Below, one piece after another: positions 1 to 10,614 of a stretch of 64,000 nt of DNA. The stretch comes from Adiantum capillus-veneris. Its lineage: Eukaryota; Streptophyta; Polypodiopsida; Polypodiales; Pteridaceae. A model generated the notes under the pieces. It ran no database searches. It had not been told where the DNA came from and saw nothing but the letters and a program-made list of their open reading frames with translations. The stretch is from positions 133,044,682-133,108,681 of the forward strand of contig CM043967.1 in assembly GCA_014529385.2 (NCBI GenBank), read 5' to 3'. The position numbers and the translations under genes were made by a program. Each line of letters starts with the position of its first letter. Position 1 is the stretch's first letter.

Positions 1-390
1 CCTCCTGATATGGACATGGATGTATAATCCTTGTACGAGGATTGCGGATCCGAAGCTTCAGGAATGTTTAATCCATTGACCTTGAAAACATTACCCTCTT
101 ACTTGGGAGATAACGAAGATGAATCCATAGTGTGTAAGACCATTCAAGTAAAAGGAGCGGAATAGACTCTGGAAGTAGACAACATTTATTCAATCATGTC
201 TACACCCATCCAATGCACACTTAATTTGGGAGAACTATTAAACCTCATACCATATTTATGGAATGATCTACAAAAAACCCTAGAGAAGGTTGGGATAACA
301 GGGCTAATCGCAAAAAAATTAGAAAAATTGAAATACGAAATGAATAACAAAGAGAATTGATCTGTTCCAATGAACAAAGTCGGAGAATAC

Positions 391-825
391 TATGAAGGGG
401 AAGAAGGAAACACCACCCTTCCAGTGAAATATAATGACATTGAAACCATGGAAATACTGGTTAGTGGAGTAGGTATAGCCATAGCCACGAAATTAGTATG
501 GGAATCCTAGGGACAACCAACCATTAGACAAACTTGAATGAAATTGCAATTCGCTGATGGACGTATTGAAAGACCCTTAGGACTGCTAGAAAAGGTGATA
601 GTTAATTCCTGTGGGATTGAATATCAACACACTTTTTCCATAGTAGACTTTGGGAAGAAACTCAATTACAAAATCATATTGGAAAGACCTTTCATGCGAC
701 AGGTACAACTTATCCAAGATTGTGGAAACAACTATTTGTACTTGAAGCAAGTGGGATCTATAACAAGGGTTAATTTAAAAGGTCACACTTATGGAGATGT
801 CATGAAAATGCCCATACAAGATTGA
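391..825 (+). pseudogene. Retropepsin-like protease remnant of element E
   Basis: A retroviral-type aspartic protease would release Gag and Pol products inside the virus-like particle. The fold is suggested by a strand ending GIAIATKLVW followed by FADGRIERPLGLLE and HTFSIVDFG, and a similar stretch occurs in element D at about 62.0-62.2 kb (-). The expected catalytic D-S/T-G triplet reads VSG in ILVSGVG, so the aspartate is missing. In-frame stops occur near 508 and 537. The copy should be catalytically dead. Confidence 0.6.
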
Positions 826-989
826 TTCAGTCTCTTCGGCTGAAACTAAGCTTCCTTCTTGGTTGAACAAAGACACTCCTATTTGGATGTGCAGAGCTTT
901 AGAAAACGGGAGCTTAAAAAGAGAATAATGTATCTTAAAAAGGGATTGCACAGACGAAAGCCTATGTACCTGAACCCTTTCCGAAACAT

Positions 990-1730
990 TTGTTTGAGCC
1001 CTTTGAGTGGACTCAAATTTTAGTGACAATGGATGTATGTGTGAATACCTCTATGCCTACTCAATTTTGCAATGAGGGCTACGACATAATTCCCATCCAA
1101 ATGATTTCAACCCTCAACATTGAAGATGGAAGGGAGAAACCCAAGGACTTGATGAAATCTCAACAAGTCTTTTCAGCCCTCTACTACGATGCAACAAATG
1201 AGTTAGATGAATACTCAGCTACCTCAGAAGATTCGGGGTCAGAAAAAGAGCATGGGAGATCTAAGCTCCTCTTGAAAGGAGGGGAGGAAAAGTTTTTTGA
1301 CTTTCCTAACCAGAAATCGAGAAGACAAAAATGGTATAGACAAAAAAGAAACACAAAAAATGTGAAAACAAGACCTATGCCATTAGTGTCCGGTAGAATA
1401 GAATTCTTGATGCAGATAGATGCACATGATTGTGTCAAGGACAAAATCATTGGCAGATATTCTTCAAACAAAAATCCAAAAATGTCAAAAACGTCAAGAA
1501 AAACAAGGAAGGATACTCAAGAAAAGCCAAACAAACAGGACAAGGAGCCAACCATGACACGAGTTGAGCGGAAAAAGAAATATCAAGAGTTAAAAAAAGA
1601 TCTAAAGGAGATATATACGACCGAAATGGAAACCACAGAAGAGGATGGTAAGGATGTAATGAGTGTTCCATCCCATTACAAAAAGTATACTCTCCAAGAT
1701 AAAAAAAATCATTGTAGCACAACTTGTTAG
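990..1730 (+). pseudogene. Lysine-rich linker between protease and RT, element E
   Basis: This 246-codon open stretch lies between the protease and reverse transcriptase of element E. It has an acidic/serine patch (SATSEDSGSEKE) followed by a strongly basic, Lys/Arg-rich half (KNPKMSKTSRKTRKD and KKKYQELKKDLKE). I recognise no enzymatic domain. It is probably a fragment of the element polyprotein, since the frame is offset from its neighbours by indels. The basic tract could bind nucleic acid, but that is inference only. Confidence 0.5.
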
Positions 1731-1850
1731 AGAACTACAGAAACAAGGCAAGTCCTATGAAGGGCTTGAGAATGAGAAAAATATAGACTTGGTTGAACCA
1801 CAGAAAGAACCTAGGCCTGCCTACATTGCAGATGACCTAATAGAAAATTA

Positions 1851-3366
1851 AGAAGAGATTTTACTAAGCTTACTAAAAGAATACCGTGATATATTTACAG
1901 CGATCTCAAGGGTGTTGATCCAGGAATTTTTCAACATACCATACACATGAGAGATGATGCAAAACCAAGTAGACAAAGGCCATACACATATAATGAAACA
2001 TTTGCCAGGAAGATCAAAGAGGAGATTGAAAAACTAAAGGAGGCCGGTTTCATTTACAAAATTAAACACACAGATTTGGTGTCTCCAATTGTGGTAGTAC
2101 CCAAGAAGAATGGGAAATTATGAGTATGTGTCAATCTCATAAAAGTGAATGCAGCTTCCATTAGAGACAACTTTCCTCTTCCAATCTTTGAGCATGTGTT
2201 AGAATGAGTTGAAGGAAAAGAAGCTTAGAGTTTCTTAAATGGCTTTTTGGGATACAATCAACTTTTGGTTGACCCAAAAGATCACCATAAAACTGCTTTT
2301 GCAATGGAATGGTATATTTTTTCCTATCGGGTTATGCCCTTTGGGTTAACTAATGCTCCTGCATATTTCATAGATTGATGAGTCATTCTTTTAAAGAGTA
2401 TCTTAGAAAATTCTTGGAAGTGTATATGGATGATCTTTGCGTACATTCATCAATCCGCGCTGATCATTTTGAACACCTCAAAAAGGTATTCGAAAAATGT
2501 AGACTTTATAGGATTGCCTAAATCCTAAAGAGTGCACATTCATGGATAGACAAGGAATAATTCTTGGACACATAGTGTCTAAAAATGGCATAGTTACTGA
2601 TATGGATAAAATTCATGTTATTGATGATTTGCCTAGACCAACAACAGTTAAGGGGGTTCAAGCCTTCATGGGACATTGTGGATATCACAGACGGTTCATT
2701 TACATGTACGCTATAATTGCAAAACCCATGTATAGCTTGATTACACACTTTGAGTGGACCGAGGCATGTGAAGAATCCTTCCTGAAGCTTAAGCAAGCTC
2801 TCACTTCAGCTCCAATATTGAAAGCACCAGATTGGAATAAGATATTTCACATACATGTAGATGCTTCTAGTTTTTCCATAGGCTGTATACTAGCTCAACC
2901 AGGAGACGGGAAAATCGGTTTTCCTATTTCTTATGCTAGCCAACAGCTGAACCTGGCAGAAAAGAATTACACTACCACTGAAAGGGAAGGATTAGGAATG
3001 ATCTATGTCGTTAAAAAGTATAGAAATTACCTATTAGCCAACAAGTTTGTGTTATTTGTGGACCACCAAGCTTTGTTGTACTTGGTCAACAAGCCATGCA
3101 ACACAAGAAGAATAGTGAGATGGTTCATCATTCTTCTGGAATTTGATTTTACTGTGGTTGTAAAAAAGGGCACTACACATCAAAGATCAGATCATTTGTC
3201 AAGGATTGTTTTAGGAGAATCACCTAAAGGGGTAGATGATGATTTACCGGATGGCCTATTTGTTCTCCGTGGAAATGATACCTTGATGGTCGGAAAACAT
3301 GGTGTCATTGATGACAATAGCTCAAGTGGATTCACAAGTACCACTTCCAGTTACAATCAGATTAAC
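1851..3366 (+). pseudogene. Reverse transcriptase-RNase H remnant, element E
   Basis: This encoded the enzyme that copies element RNA into cDNA and degrades the RNA. RT motifs are visible across several frames: SPIVVVPKKNGKL near 2085, YRVMPFGLTNAPAYF near 2325-2370, and the catalytic box VYMDD near 2420. Then, in one open frame (2542-3366), come ILGHIVSKNGI, the connection domain around AFMGHCGYHRRF, and RNase H with HVDASS and TTTEREGL. Frameshifts near 1900, 2100, 2380 and 2520 separate the pieces. Element D carries the same domains on the opposite strand at 59.8-60.9 kb. Confidence 0.85.
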
Positions 3367-3594
3367 TGAGCAATCGGCTATGTATCAATTACTAGCTGGT
3401 AGACTATACAAAAGAAATCGAGATGGAATATTGCTCTTATGCATTAATCCTAAAGAGAAAAACCAGTACCTAACTCAAGCACGTATTACCATAGTAGGAC
3501 TTCACTTTGCGAAAGACCAAACTACGCAACCAGTAAGCATTGTCAACAAGCAATTGAAACTGAAGCAAGAGACTATGCTCTTATTGGGAACCAA

Positions 3595-4888
3595 TTGTAT
3601 AGGAGAGGTAAAGATCAACATTTGCGTCCTTGTGCAAATGAAGATGAATATATTCCGATTATAGAACAAGCACATGATGGATTAGCTGGAGGTCACTTTT
3701 CTAGTGAAACCACTGCAATAGCAATCTTGACGGCAGACATATGGTGGCCAACACTTTCTGGAGATGCCAAAGAATATGTTCGAAGGTGTGATGCTTGTCA
3801 ACAACGAGAAAAAATTCCAACACGTGTAGATAGCATGCCCTTAAGACCAATGATGGGGGCTAGAGATTTCACAAAATGGGGTATAGACTTTGTTGGGCCA
3901 ATATAGCCACTTGCTTATAGAACTCAAGCTCAGTATATCATTGTAGCTACGGACTATTTCACAAAGTGGGCCGAGGCTAAAGAAACTCAAAAGAATGATG
4001 CCAAAACCATTGCCGCATTCTTATATGAGTATGTATTCACGAGATATGGACTGCCAATAGAAATTGTTAGTGATCGGGGAACTCATTTCCTCAATGAGGT
4101 AATTGAGTCTTTGCTTTATGAATTTATGGTCATCCATAACAAATCAGCTCCCTATCATCCACAGGCAAATGAAACAAGCTGAGCATAGGAACATAATTCT
4201 TAGCTCAGTATTGACTAAAGTGGTTAGTTCATGAAGGACAGACTTGGAAATGAATCTCCATGCTGCTCTATGGGCTTATCGAGTTTCATTCAAAATAGCT
4301 TTGAATGCTATATCCTTTAACCTTGTTTATGGTCTTGATGCCATACTGCCAATAGAATTTCTATTGCCGACACTAAGGGTGGCTAAGGATCTTGAGTGGA
4401 CTGGACATGAATTGTCAGAGAGACTAGAAGATTTAGAAAAGCTAGACGAGCAAATGCTCACTGCCGTAGCTCACATCTATGCACAAAAGCGGAAACAAAA
4501 ATAGTTTTTTGATTCCCATCTCATCACAAAAATCTTCAAGAAAGGGGACGTAGTTTTAGTCTATTCCCTTAAGCAACACATTTCCAAGTTTAAGAAAAAG
4601 GGAATCATACCGTTTATCATTGAAGATATGTCTCCAAGCGGAGCAGTTAAGCTATCCACCCTAGATGGTGAACCAATGGCTAATTGGATTAGTGGATGTT
4701 GTTTAAAGAAGTGCAATTTCTCGCTAACCAATGAATTGCTAGAAAGAATGCATGCATCCAAGCAAAGGAGGATTAAACGACAACAGATTATTGATGAATC
4801 CCAAGAGGAAGCTCGGCTTCGGGTACTCAAACGGAAAGCTGCTCTCAAGAATCAACAGATACCGATTCCCATCAACATCTGGAAATAG
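3595..4888 (+). pseudogene. Integrase remnant, element E
   Basis: This encoded the integrase that joins cDNA to the genome. The N-terminal zinc-binding module appears as HDGLAGGHFS plus CDACQQ. The catalytic core shows WGIDFVGPI (first Asp) and IVSDRGTHF (second Asp); the region of the third acidic residue after PYHPQAN is broken by a stop near 4180. A stop at 3904 and frame changes near 4180-4240 disrupt it. The C-terminal part (4628-4888) contains GAVKLSTLDGEPMANW, like the post-integrase tail of Athila/Tat-type elements, and ends in a Lys/Arg-rich helix. Confidence 0.8.
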
Positions 4889-4950
4889 ATGACCGACAAT
4901 GGCAATTGTTGAAAGATGCCATATAAACAGATGATGAATGGTTAGATGGA

Positions 4951-5133
4951 ATGGACCTTCGCATCAAAGTACATCTCAACAATCATAGTACAAATTCTTT
5001 GGTTGATACACGAGCTAGAGTAAATGCAGTCAGTTATTCCACGTACAAGAGAGAAACAGCTGAGTCATTGACGGTAGTAATAGCGACAATAAAAGGATGC
5101 AACAAGAACCCAACACCAACATTGGGAGTTGTC
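4951..5133 (+). pseudogene. Extra retropepsin-like frame after integrase, element E (part 1)
   Basis: A short open frame begins 60 bases after the integrase stop and is cut by the copia insertion. It contains LVDTRARVNAV, which resembles a retropepsin active-site strand with the Gly of D-T-G replaced by Arg. Across the insertion the same frame resumes at 10615 and later shows MILGIP, the usual second landmark of the retropepsin fold. A second protease-like domain downstream of integrase is not the standard Ty3 layout. Function unknown. Confidence 0.5.
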
Positions 5134-5276
5134 TGTTGAGATGTAGAGAGAAAGAGAGAGAGACGAGACAAGAGACACACCATATACGCTCCCAAAGACT
5201 GATTCATATTGAGGACAAGATACAAATATATAGGTGAGACCATGTTTAGTAGAGTGAGCCATATATAGCTCCAACA
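5134..5276 (-). repeat. Copia 3' LTR
   Basis: 143-bp direct repeat of 10467-10609. It is very short for a plant LTR. Read on the minus strand it starts TGTTGGAGCTATATATGG, placing a TATA-like run within about 10 nt of the LTR start; a second one (CCTATATATTTG) lies about 45 nt in. A GA-rich tract sits near the end. Confidence 0.97.
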
Positions 5277-5285
5277 CCCCCACTC
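5277..5285 (-). promoter_or_regulatory. Copia polypurine tract
   Basis: On the minus strand GAGTGGGGG abuts the start of the 3' LTR. This is the expected position and composition of the primer for plus-strand cDNA synthesis. Confidence 0.85.
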
Positions 5286-5523
5286 AAACAAAGGTCTTTA
5301 GCTTTGGATGAAAAAACCCTTGGGGAGCTCAAGGGAAAAACCCAAGCCCCTATACAATGTGAAATATGAACCAGTGGTGATGATGTGAAAGTGAATTGTG
5401 CATCTATGTACAAATATTCAAGTGACTTAGATATCACAAGGTGCAAATGTGGAGTGTGCATAGTGCATGGTACCTAAAAGATTACAATGTCATATGTACA
5501 AAGCTATTACAATAGTAAAGAAG

Positions 5524-8500
5524 CTAATCTAGAAAGAGTGAGGCCGAAGCAACTCCAAGCTCCGAGCGCAAGAGGATGAAACGTGACTCATTGAGGCCTT
5601 TGGTCAAAATGTCTGCAATCATCTGGTCACTTGGACAGTGTTCAACCATAATGGTTCCCTTGCGTACTTCATACCTGACATAATGATAATGGACAGCAAT
5701 GTGCTTTGACTTATTATGTTGAACATAGTCTTTTGCAAGACTAATAGCACTTTGGTTGTCACACCGCAAGGGTGTGCTAGAAAGAGGAGAGTGACCAATA
5801 TCAACCAGCATTTGTCGAAGCCAAATCAACTCACGAGCTGCAAGTGATTCCGCAACATATTCTGACTCAGTCGTAGAAACTGCAACACAACGTTGTTTCT
5901 TGCTGGTCCAAGAAACAAGACAACCATTTATAAAGAAGCAATTTCCACTAGTAGATCGCATAGATAAATGTGAGCTTGCCCAGTCTGCATCTGTGTAACC
6001 CAAAAGAGAAAGAGATTGCATAGAATCCGATGTGAGTTGTCGTCGATAGACTAAACCAAAATCTGTAGTGCCTTTCAAGTATTTCAATACACGCTTTGCA
6101 GCAGACCAATGCTTAAGAGAAGGACATGCAAGATGTTGTCCAAGATAGTTAGCAGCAAACAGAATATCAGGACGAGTGTTCATGCCAACAAACTGAAGAC
6201 ATCCAATCAAGTTAGCATAAGGTTGATTTGTGACAAGTTGACCGCCATTGTTCGTAGAGCTTGCAAGACAAGGTGTGTTGGCTGAATGTGCAGATTCCAT
6301 ACCAAATTTTTGAATAGTATCTGCAATAAACTTTGACTGTCGAAGGAATAAAATACCTTTTGTACGGTTCCGTTGGATTTGAATGCCAAGACAAGAGTGA
6401 ATCTCTCCAAGATCCACCATATCGAATGCAGAAGACAATAAATTTTTCACTTGCTGAAGAAATCCCAAATCATTGGAAACAAGGATGGTATCATCCACAT
6501 AAAGAGCAAGAATCACAAAACTGCTACCTTGGCGTTTTATGTATAAGTTGGGGTCTGACGAGCAAGAGATGAATCCTTTAGAGGTGAGAAAAAAGATCAA
6601 ATTTGTATACCAGGCTCGCGAAGCTTGTTTGAGACCATATAGTGCTTTATGGAGTTGAGCAACAAGGTCTTCTTTACCTGGAATAACAAACCCTTCTGGT
6701 TGTTCCATATAAATTTCCTCTTCCAAGTCACCATTAAGAAAAGCAGTTCCCACATCCATTTGATGAGCTTCTAAATCAAATTGAACAGCAAATGCCAATA
6801 AAACTCGAACACTTGTAATGCGAACAACTGGTGAAAAAGTCTCTTGATAATCAACACCAGCTACTTGGGAGTAACCTTTTGCAACTAAACGTGCCTTGAA
6901 CTTGTCAAAAGATCCATCTGCTTTTACTTTTGTTTTATACACCCACTTACATTTAATAGTTGTACGACCAGGAGGTAATTCAGTTAGTATCCATGTACCT
7001 TTAGAGATAAGAGAATCGTACTCTCCTTCCATAGCCTCTTGCCATTGATCCTTTTGTGGTGAAGAGATAGCTTCATCATAAGTAACGGGATCTTCAGAAG
7101 TAGAAAAAGCATTATCAGCAATATCGTCATCATAAACATGACATGAGCCATGTTCAAAATCAATAGGCAGATCAACAAAAATATCAATATCATCATTGGC
7201 AACATTTGGAATGGATGGTTGTGAGGAGGAAAGTTGCTCTATAGGAAGAGTTTCATCTTCTGAAAGAAATGGAAAAGCCTGAAGCAATGATTTAGTATCA
7301 TCAGAATCATCCATGGACCATGAGCCTCCCATAAGTTGTTCATTAAAAGTAGCATCACGATTCACAATTACTTTCTTGGAGGAAGGGTCATAGAATTTGT
7401 AGCCTTTGGAAGTGTCAGAATATCCAATAAAAATAACTTTAAGACCAGGAGCATCATGCTTTGTTCGTGTTTCTTTGGGAACATGAATATAAGCAATACA
7501 TCCAAAGGTTCGAAAATGAGATACAGAAGGAATGTCACCTGTCCATGCTGTGATGGGTATCTTACCAGAGGGTGCAGTAGTAGGAAGATGATTCTGAATA
7601 AATGTTGCTGTCAAAGTAGCTTCAGCCCAGAAAACACGAGATAAGCCAGAATGAATCAGCATACATCTTACAGCATTGAGAATAGTGCGATTCTTTCGTT
7701 CAGCAACACCATTCTGTTGAGGCGAATATGGAATAGTGTGTTCATGATGAATTCCTGTGTCAGCACAGTAACTCACAAACTCTCGAGAAACATATTCGCC
7801 TCCATTGTCACTACGAAGCTTCTTAAGGCGACGACCAGTTTGAAGTTCCGCATCCTTGTGGAATTGTTTGAAAACAGATAAGGCTTCAGATTTTTGTCTA
7901 AGTAGAAATACAGTCGTATACCTTGAGAAATCATCAATGAAAGTAATGAAGTAGCGATATTGTGATCTCAAAGAAGGTAGAGGTCCACATATATCAATAT
8001 GAACAAGATCCAAGATGTCATGAGAATGAGTTGTATTTGAAAGAGGAAAGGGTTTACGATTGTGTTTCCCAAGAGCACAAAATTCACAAATTCCCATATG
8101 GGGATGGGCTTTAAGATCCATGCCATGAACAAGATCACGACGTTGAAGATCAAGGAGTTTTGAGAAATCAGCATGAACAAAATGGTGATGCCATACTTTG
8201 CAATCATGATCACCTGGAGCAGTGACAATATTTGCTACAGCATCGTTGAGAGAGAGTTCAAATAAATTACCGTTTCGAGGAGCAGTGGCTATAGTCTGTC
8301 CATCTTTCTCAATTCGGCATTTGGTATAATCAAATCCAACAAACAGACCAAGATCAACAAGTCTAGCAACTGAAAGAAGATTACGTTGAAGATCTGGTAC
8401 ATGTAATACTCCTCGCAAAATTCGAGTGGAAGAAGATAAGGTACCAAGATATAAGTCTCCAATACCCTTTACTTGACAAGTAGTATCATCAGCAAGATAA

Positions 8501-9699
8501 ACAACACGTTGAACTGGCAGTGGATGATAGTTATGGAGCCACTTAGACTGATATGTCATATTTCCTGTAGCACCAGAATCGACAATAAAAAGTGATCCAT
8601 CACGTACATGAAGTATTCTGTCTGGAGCAACTGAACATAGGACGCAGCTTTTTTCTGGTACAATGTTGTTTCGATGTTCAGTAGCATATGCTCTATTCCG
8701 ATCTGTGTCGAATCGACGCTTATAGCACATATGAGTGGGATGATCAGATCGTCCACAATATTCACAAGAAGAAGAAGAAGAGTCTCTAGATAAACGTGGT
8801 TGTTTTGTGGTAATATTGTGTTCTTCATCATATTGACGTGCCCAACAATCATCTTCAGTATGGCCATTTCTGTTGCAGTAAGAACATTGCTTATTAGGAA
8901 ATTTGAGATGAGAGAAAATATTACCGCGACGGCCACCTCTGCAGTTTCCTCGTTGAAATGGACGCCTTCGAGCATAAAAAGCACGTTCCATCTGTTGTGA
9001 CTCAGTCTCCTCTTGTGAAATCATAGCTGTATCGTGACCAGCATTCCGACGTTCTTGACGTTGAGAGTATTCAATTAAATACATGCAAGCTTGGTCGAAA
9101 TCAAGACCATCTTTATTAGAGAGAATAGTAACAATGTTATCATAAGAAGAGTCCTTCACCGTATCAAGGAGAAGTGTAATCAGTTGCTTTTGTGGAACAG
9201 GATCATCGGCAGCAACAAGTTGATTAATAATAGATTTGAAAGACTCAATATGTCCCGTCATGGCAGTACCAACTTCATATTGTAACTTGTTAAGCAACCC
9301 TCTCAAATAAAGTATTTCTGTAACAGATTTCTTCTGAAAGTTTGCAATAAGGTACTTCCATACGTCATGGGAAGTAGGCAGTTCATACATATCAAGCAAA
9401 AGGGAATCAGTAAGAGCAGAAAGAATATACCGACGAGCTGCTTTATCACGTCGTTGCCAATCCATATAGGCAACATTCCAATCTTCAAATATAGGTCCTT
9501 CAGTGATAAGCACGTTATCATTATCCGTATCAACAGGCTGAGGCGGACAAACACGATTTCCAAGAACAACATCGGAGAGTTCATCGCCTTCAAGAATTAA
9601 CAACATCTTTGCTTTCCAGCCTGGAAATCCTTGACCTTGGAAAGGAGGAACAGAACGTTGGCCAGAAGGAAAGCCGTTGACGAGAATATTCATAGCCAT
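5524..9699 (-). CDS. Copia Gag-Pol polyprotein, full length
   Basis: One open frame of 1391 codons encodes all element functions. The start is set at MAMNILVNGF (9699), where gag homology begins; the frame stays open another 135 codons upstream, but that stretch looks like leader. In order: gag with FPGWKAKMLLILEGDEL; two CCHC knuckles (residues about 272-285, CSYCNRNGHTEDDC, and 312-325, CEYCGRSDHPTHMC); protease with D374 in VDSGATGNM; integrase with a His/Cys module (CEFCALGKH) and a D569-D631-E667 triad with DX35E spacing; RT with YVDD at about 1067-1070; and RNase H with TDADWA and TESEYVA. Length is typical of the superfamily. No stop or frameshift is seen. Expression is likely from the 5' LTR at the right end. 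Confidence 0.96.
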   Translation of the reverse strand: MAMNILVNGFPSGQRSVPPFQGQGFPGWKAKMLLILEGDELSDVVLGNRVCPPQPVDTDNDNVLITEGPIFEDWNVAYMDWQRRDKAARRYILSALTDSLLLDMYELPTSHDVWKYLIANFQKKSVTEILYLRGLLNKLQYEVGTAMTGHIESFKSIINQLVAADDPVPQKQLITLLLDTVKDSSYDNIVTILSNKDGLDFDQACMYLIEYSQRQERRNAGHDTAMISQEETESQQMERAFYARRRPFQRGNCRGGRRGNIFSHLKFPNKQCSYCNRNGHTEDDCWARQYDEEHNITTKQPRLSRDSSSSSCEYCGRSDHPTHMCYKRRFDTDRNRAYATEHRNNIVPEKSCVLCSVAPDRILHVRDGSLFIVDSGATGNMTYQSKWLHNYHPLPVQRVVYLADDTTCQVKGIGDLYLGTLSSSTRILRGVLHVPDLQRNLLSVARLVDLGLFVGFDYTKCRIEKDGQTIATAPRNGNLFELSLNDAVANIVTAPGDHDCKVWHHHFVHADFSKLLDLQRRDLVHGMDLKAHPHMGICEFCALGKHNRKPFPLSNTTHSHDILDLVHIDICGPLPSLRSQYRYFITFIDDFSRYTTVFLLRQKSEALSVFKQFHKDAELQTGRRLKKLRSDNGGEYVSREFVSYCADTGIHHEHTIPYSPQQNGVAERKNRTILNAVRCMLIHSGLSRVFWAEATLTATFIQNHLPTTAPSGKIPITAWTGDIPSVSHFRTFGCIAYIHVPKETRTKHDAPGLKVIFIGYSDTSKGYKFYDPSSKKVIVNRDATFNEQLMGGSWSMDDSDDTKSLLQAFPFLSEDETLPIEQLSSSQPSIPNVANDDIDIFVDLPIDFEHGSCHVYDDDIADNAFSTSEDPVTYDEAISSPQKDQWQEAMEGEYDSLISKGTWILTELPPGRTTIKCKWVYKTKVKADGSFDKFKARLVAKGYSQVAGVDYQETFSPVVRITSVRVLLAFAVQFDLEAHQMDVGTAFLNGDLEEEIYMEQPEGFVIPGKEDLVAQLHKALYGLKQASRAWYTNLIFFLTSKGFISCSSDPNLYIKRQGSSFVILALYVDDTILVSNDLGFLQQVKNLLSSAFDMVDLGEIHSCLGIQIQRNRTKGILFLRQSKFIADTIQKFGMESAHSANTPCLASSTNNGGQLVTNQPYANLIGCLQFVGMNTRPDILFAANYLGQHLACPSLKHWSAAKRVLKYLKGTTDFGLVYRRQLTSDSMQSLSLLGYTDADWASSHLSMRSTSGNCFFINGCLVSWTSKKQRCVAVSTTESEYVAESLAARELIWLRQMLVDIGHSPLSSTPLRCDNQSAISLAKDYVQHNKSKHIAVHYHYVRYEVRKGTIMVEHCPSDQMIADILTKGLNESRFILLRSELGVASASLFLD

Positions 9700-10454
9700 A
9701 TCTTGTTGCGAGAAGACGTATAAGATAAGATCACAGAATCTGCACACCATATATGGTGAAGGCCGCAATTGAGAATGAGAGAGATATGAGTACTGCGTTC
9801 TGTCAACGATAAACGTAAGAAGGATGCTCAAGGAACGTCCAAAGATGTGAGAGACGTCACCCAAAAAAGACAGGGTAAAGGAGACGTTAATAATAAACGA
9901 GTCCTCAAAATAGAGTGGCGTGAGACGCAAGATTGACGGCCACAATACGAATAGCAAAAAGCTAAATCTTCTCGAAAAATTTAACGCCAAAATAAGAAAA
10001 ACGATCGCGGACGCTTCACGAAGAAGTAGGATGAAGAAAGTTGCGTCAAGCTCTATTGCAGTAAAAACAGCATAACTTTCTGCTGCAAACTCCGATTGAC
10101 GCAAACCTAGAACTCAAATCGAAGAGCTCGAGGAGACGAACAAGTTTTGGATGAAAAGTGCCATTGTGCTACGCTCCATTGCACTTTTCTCGTTTCTCCA
10201 AATTTTGAGCAGAACAGCAAGAAAAATTGAGATGAAGTTCAGGGTGTCATTAACAAGAAAACGTAATCAACGATTAGATTGATTATAAATAAGCGCCACA
10301 TAAAACACTAATCATATTCTTCTTAACACAAAACAACCACAGTTAACAAGAATCAACGCTCAAAAATAAAATTTGTAACAATTTTGAATCTTACATGCGA
10401 ATCGCATACACATACTGTTGTCACCATGAATTGAATCTGCGCGTGATCGTTACC
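9700..10454 (-). other. Copia 5' leader
   Basis: About 755 bases separate the primer-binding site from the gag start. The gag frame is open back to 10104, but the translated stretch is hydrophobic and unlike gag, so it is treated as untranslated leader. It should contain packaging and dimerisation signals, which cannot be identified by eye. Confidence 0.7.
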
Positions 10455-10466
10455 GCTCTGATACCA
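10455..10466 (-). promoter_or_regulatory. Primer-binding site for initiator tRNA-Met
   Basis: Immediately after the 5' LTR, the minus strand reads TGGTATCAGAGC, the standard plant Ty1/copia primer site complementary to the 3' end of initiator tRNA-Met. There is no gap between LTR and primer site. Confidence 0.97.
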
Positions 10467-10609
10467 TGTTGAGATGTCGAGAGAAAGAGAGAGAGACGAG
10501 ACAAGAGACACACCATATACGCTCCCAAAGACTGATTCATATTGAGGACAAGATACAAATATATAGGTGAGACCAAGTTCAGTAGAGTGAGCCATATATA
10601 GCTCCAACA
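10467..10609 (-). repeat. Copia 5' LTR
   Basis: 143-bp LTR holding the promoter for the copia element. It differs from the 3' LTR at three positions: one near the TGTTGAGATG end and two in the stretch before AGTAGAGTGAGCC. The right flank TTGTC completes the target-site duplication. Confidence 0.97.
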
Positions 10610-10614
10610 TTGTC

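Larger units (their letters stand above)
1..5133 (+). mobile_element. Ty3/gypsy element E, left part (Athila/Tat-like), decayed
   Basis: Protease, reverse transcriptase, RNase H and integrase remnants follow one another on the plus strand, the Ty3/gypsy order. The 5' LTR and most of gag lie outside the window. The copia insertion at 5134 interrupts it and it resumes at 10615; the duplicated target TTGTC flanks the insertion. Many stops and frameshifts make it non-functional. A related copy (element D) lies inverted at 59.5-63.5 kb and helps define the domains. Athila/Tat assignment is an inference from the integrase C-terminus and from the extra frame after integrase. Confidence 0.85.
5134..10609 (-). 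mobile_element. Apparently intact Ty1/copia retrotransposon (5476 bp)
   Basis: Both ends are 143-bp LTRs beginning TGTTG and ending CAACA, flanked by the 5-bp duplication TTGTC at 5129-5133 and 10610-10614. The element is transcribed leftward: 5' LTR 10467-10609, primer site 10455-10466, one uninterrupted Gag-Pol frame, polypurine tract 5277-5285, 3' LTR 5134-5276. The LTRs differ at three positions (about 98% identical), so insertion is recent relative to everything else here. It sits inside element E. All recognisable enzymatic motifs are present, so it could be autonomous. Confidence 0.97.

Noticed and set aside
186-377. Minus-strand 63-residue open frame
   Set aside because: Antisense shadow of element E upstream coding DNA; no start context or homology.
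6333-9600. Many short plus- and minus-strand frames inside the copia element
   Set aside because: All are overlaps of the single Gag-Pol frame in other frames.
9700-10104. N-terminal 135-residue extension of the copia polyprotein
   Set aside because: Open by chance. The stretch is hydrophobic, unlike gag, and lies in the leader between primer site and the gag start that aligns with the family.
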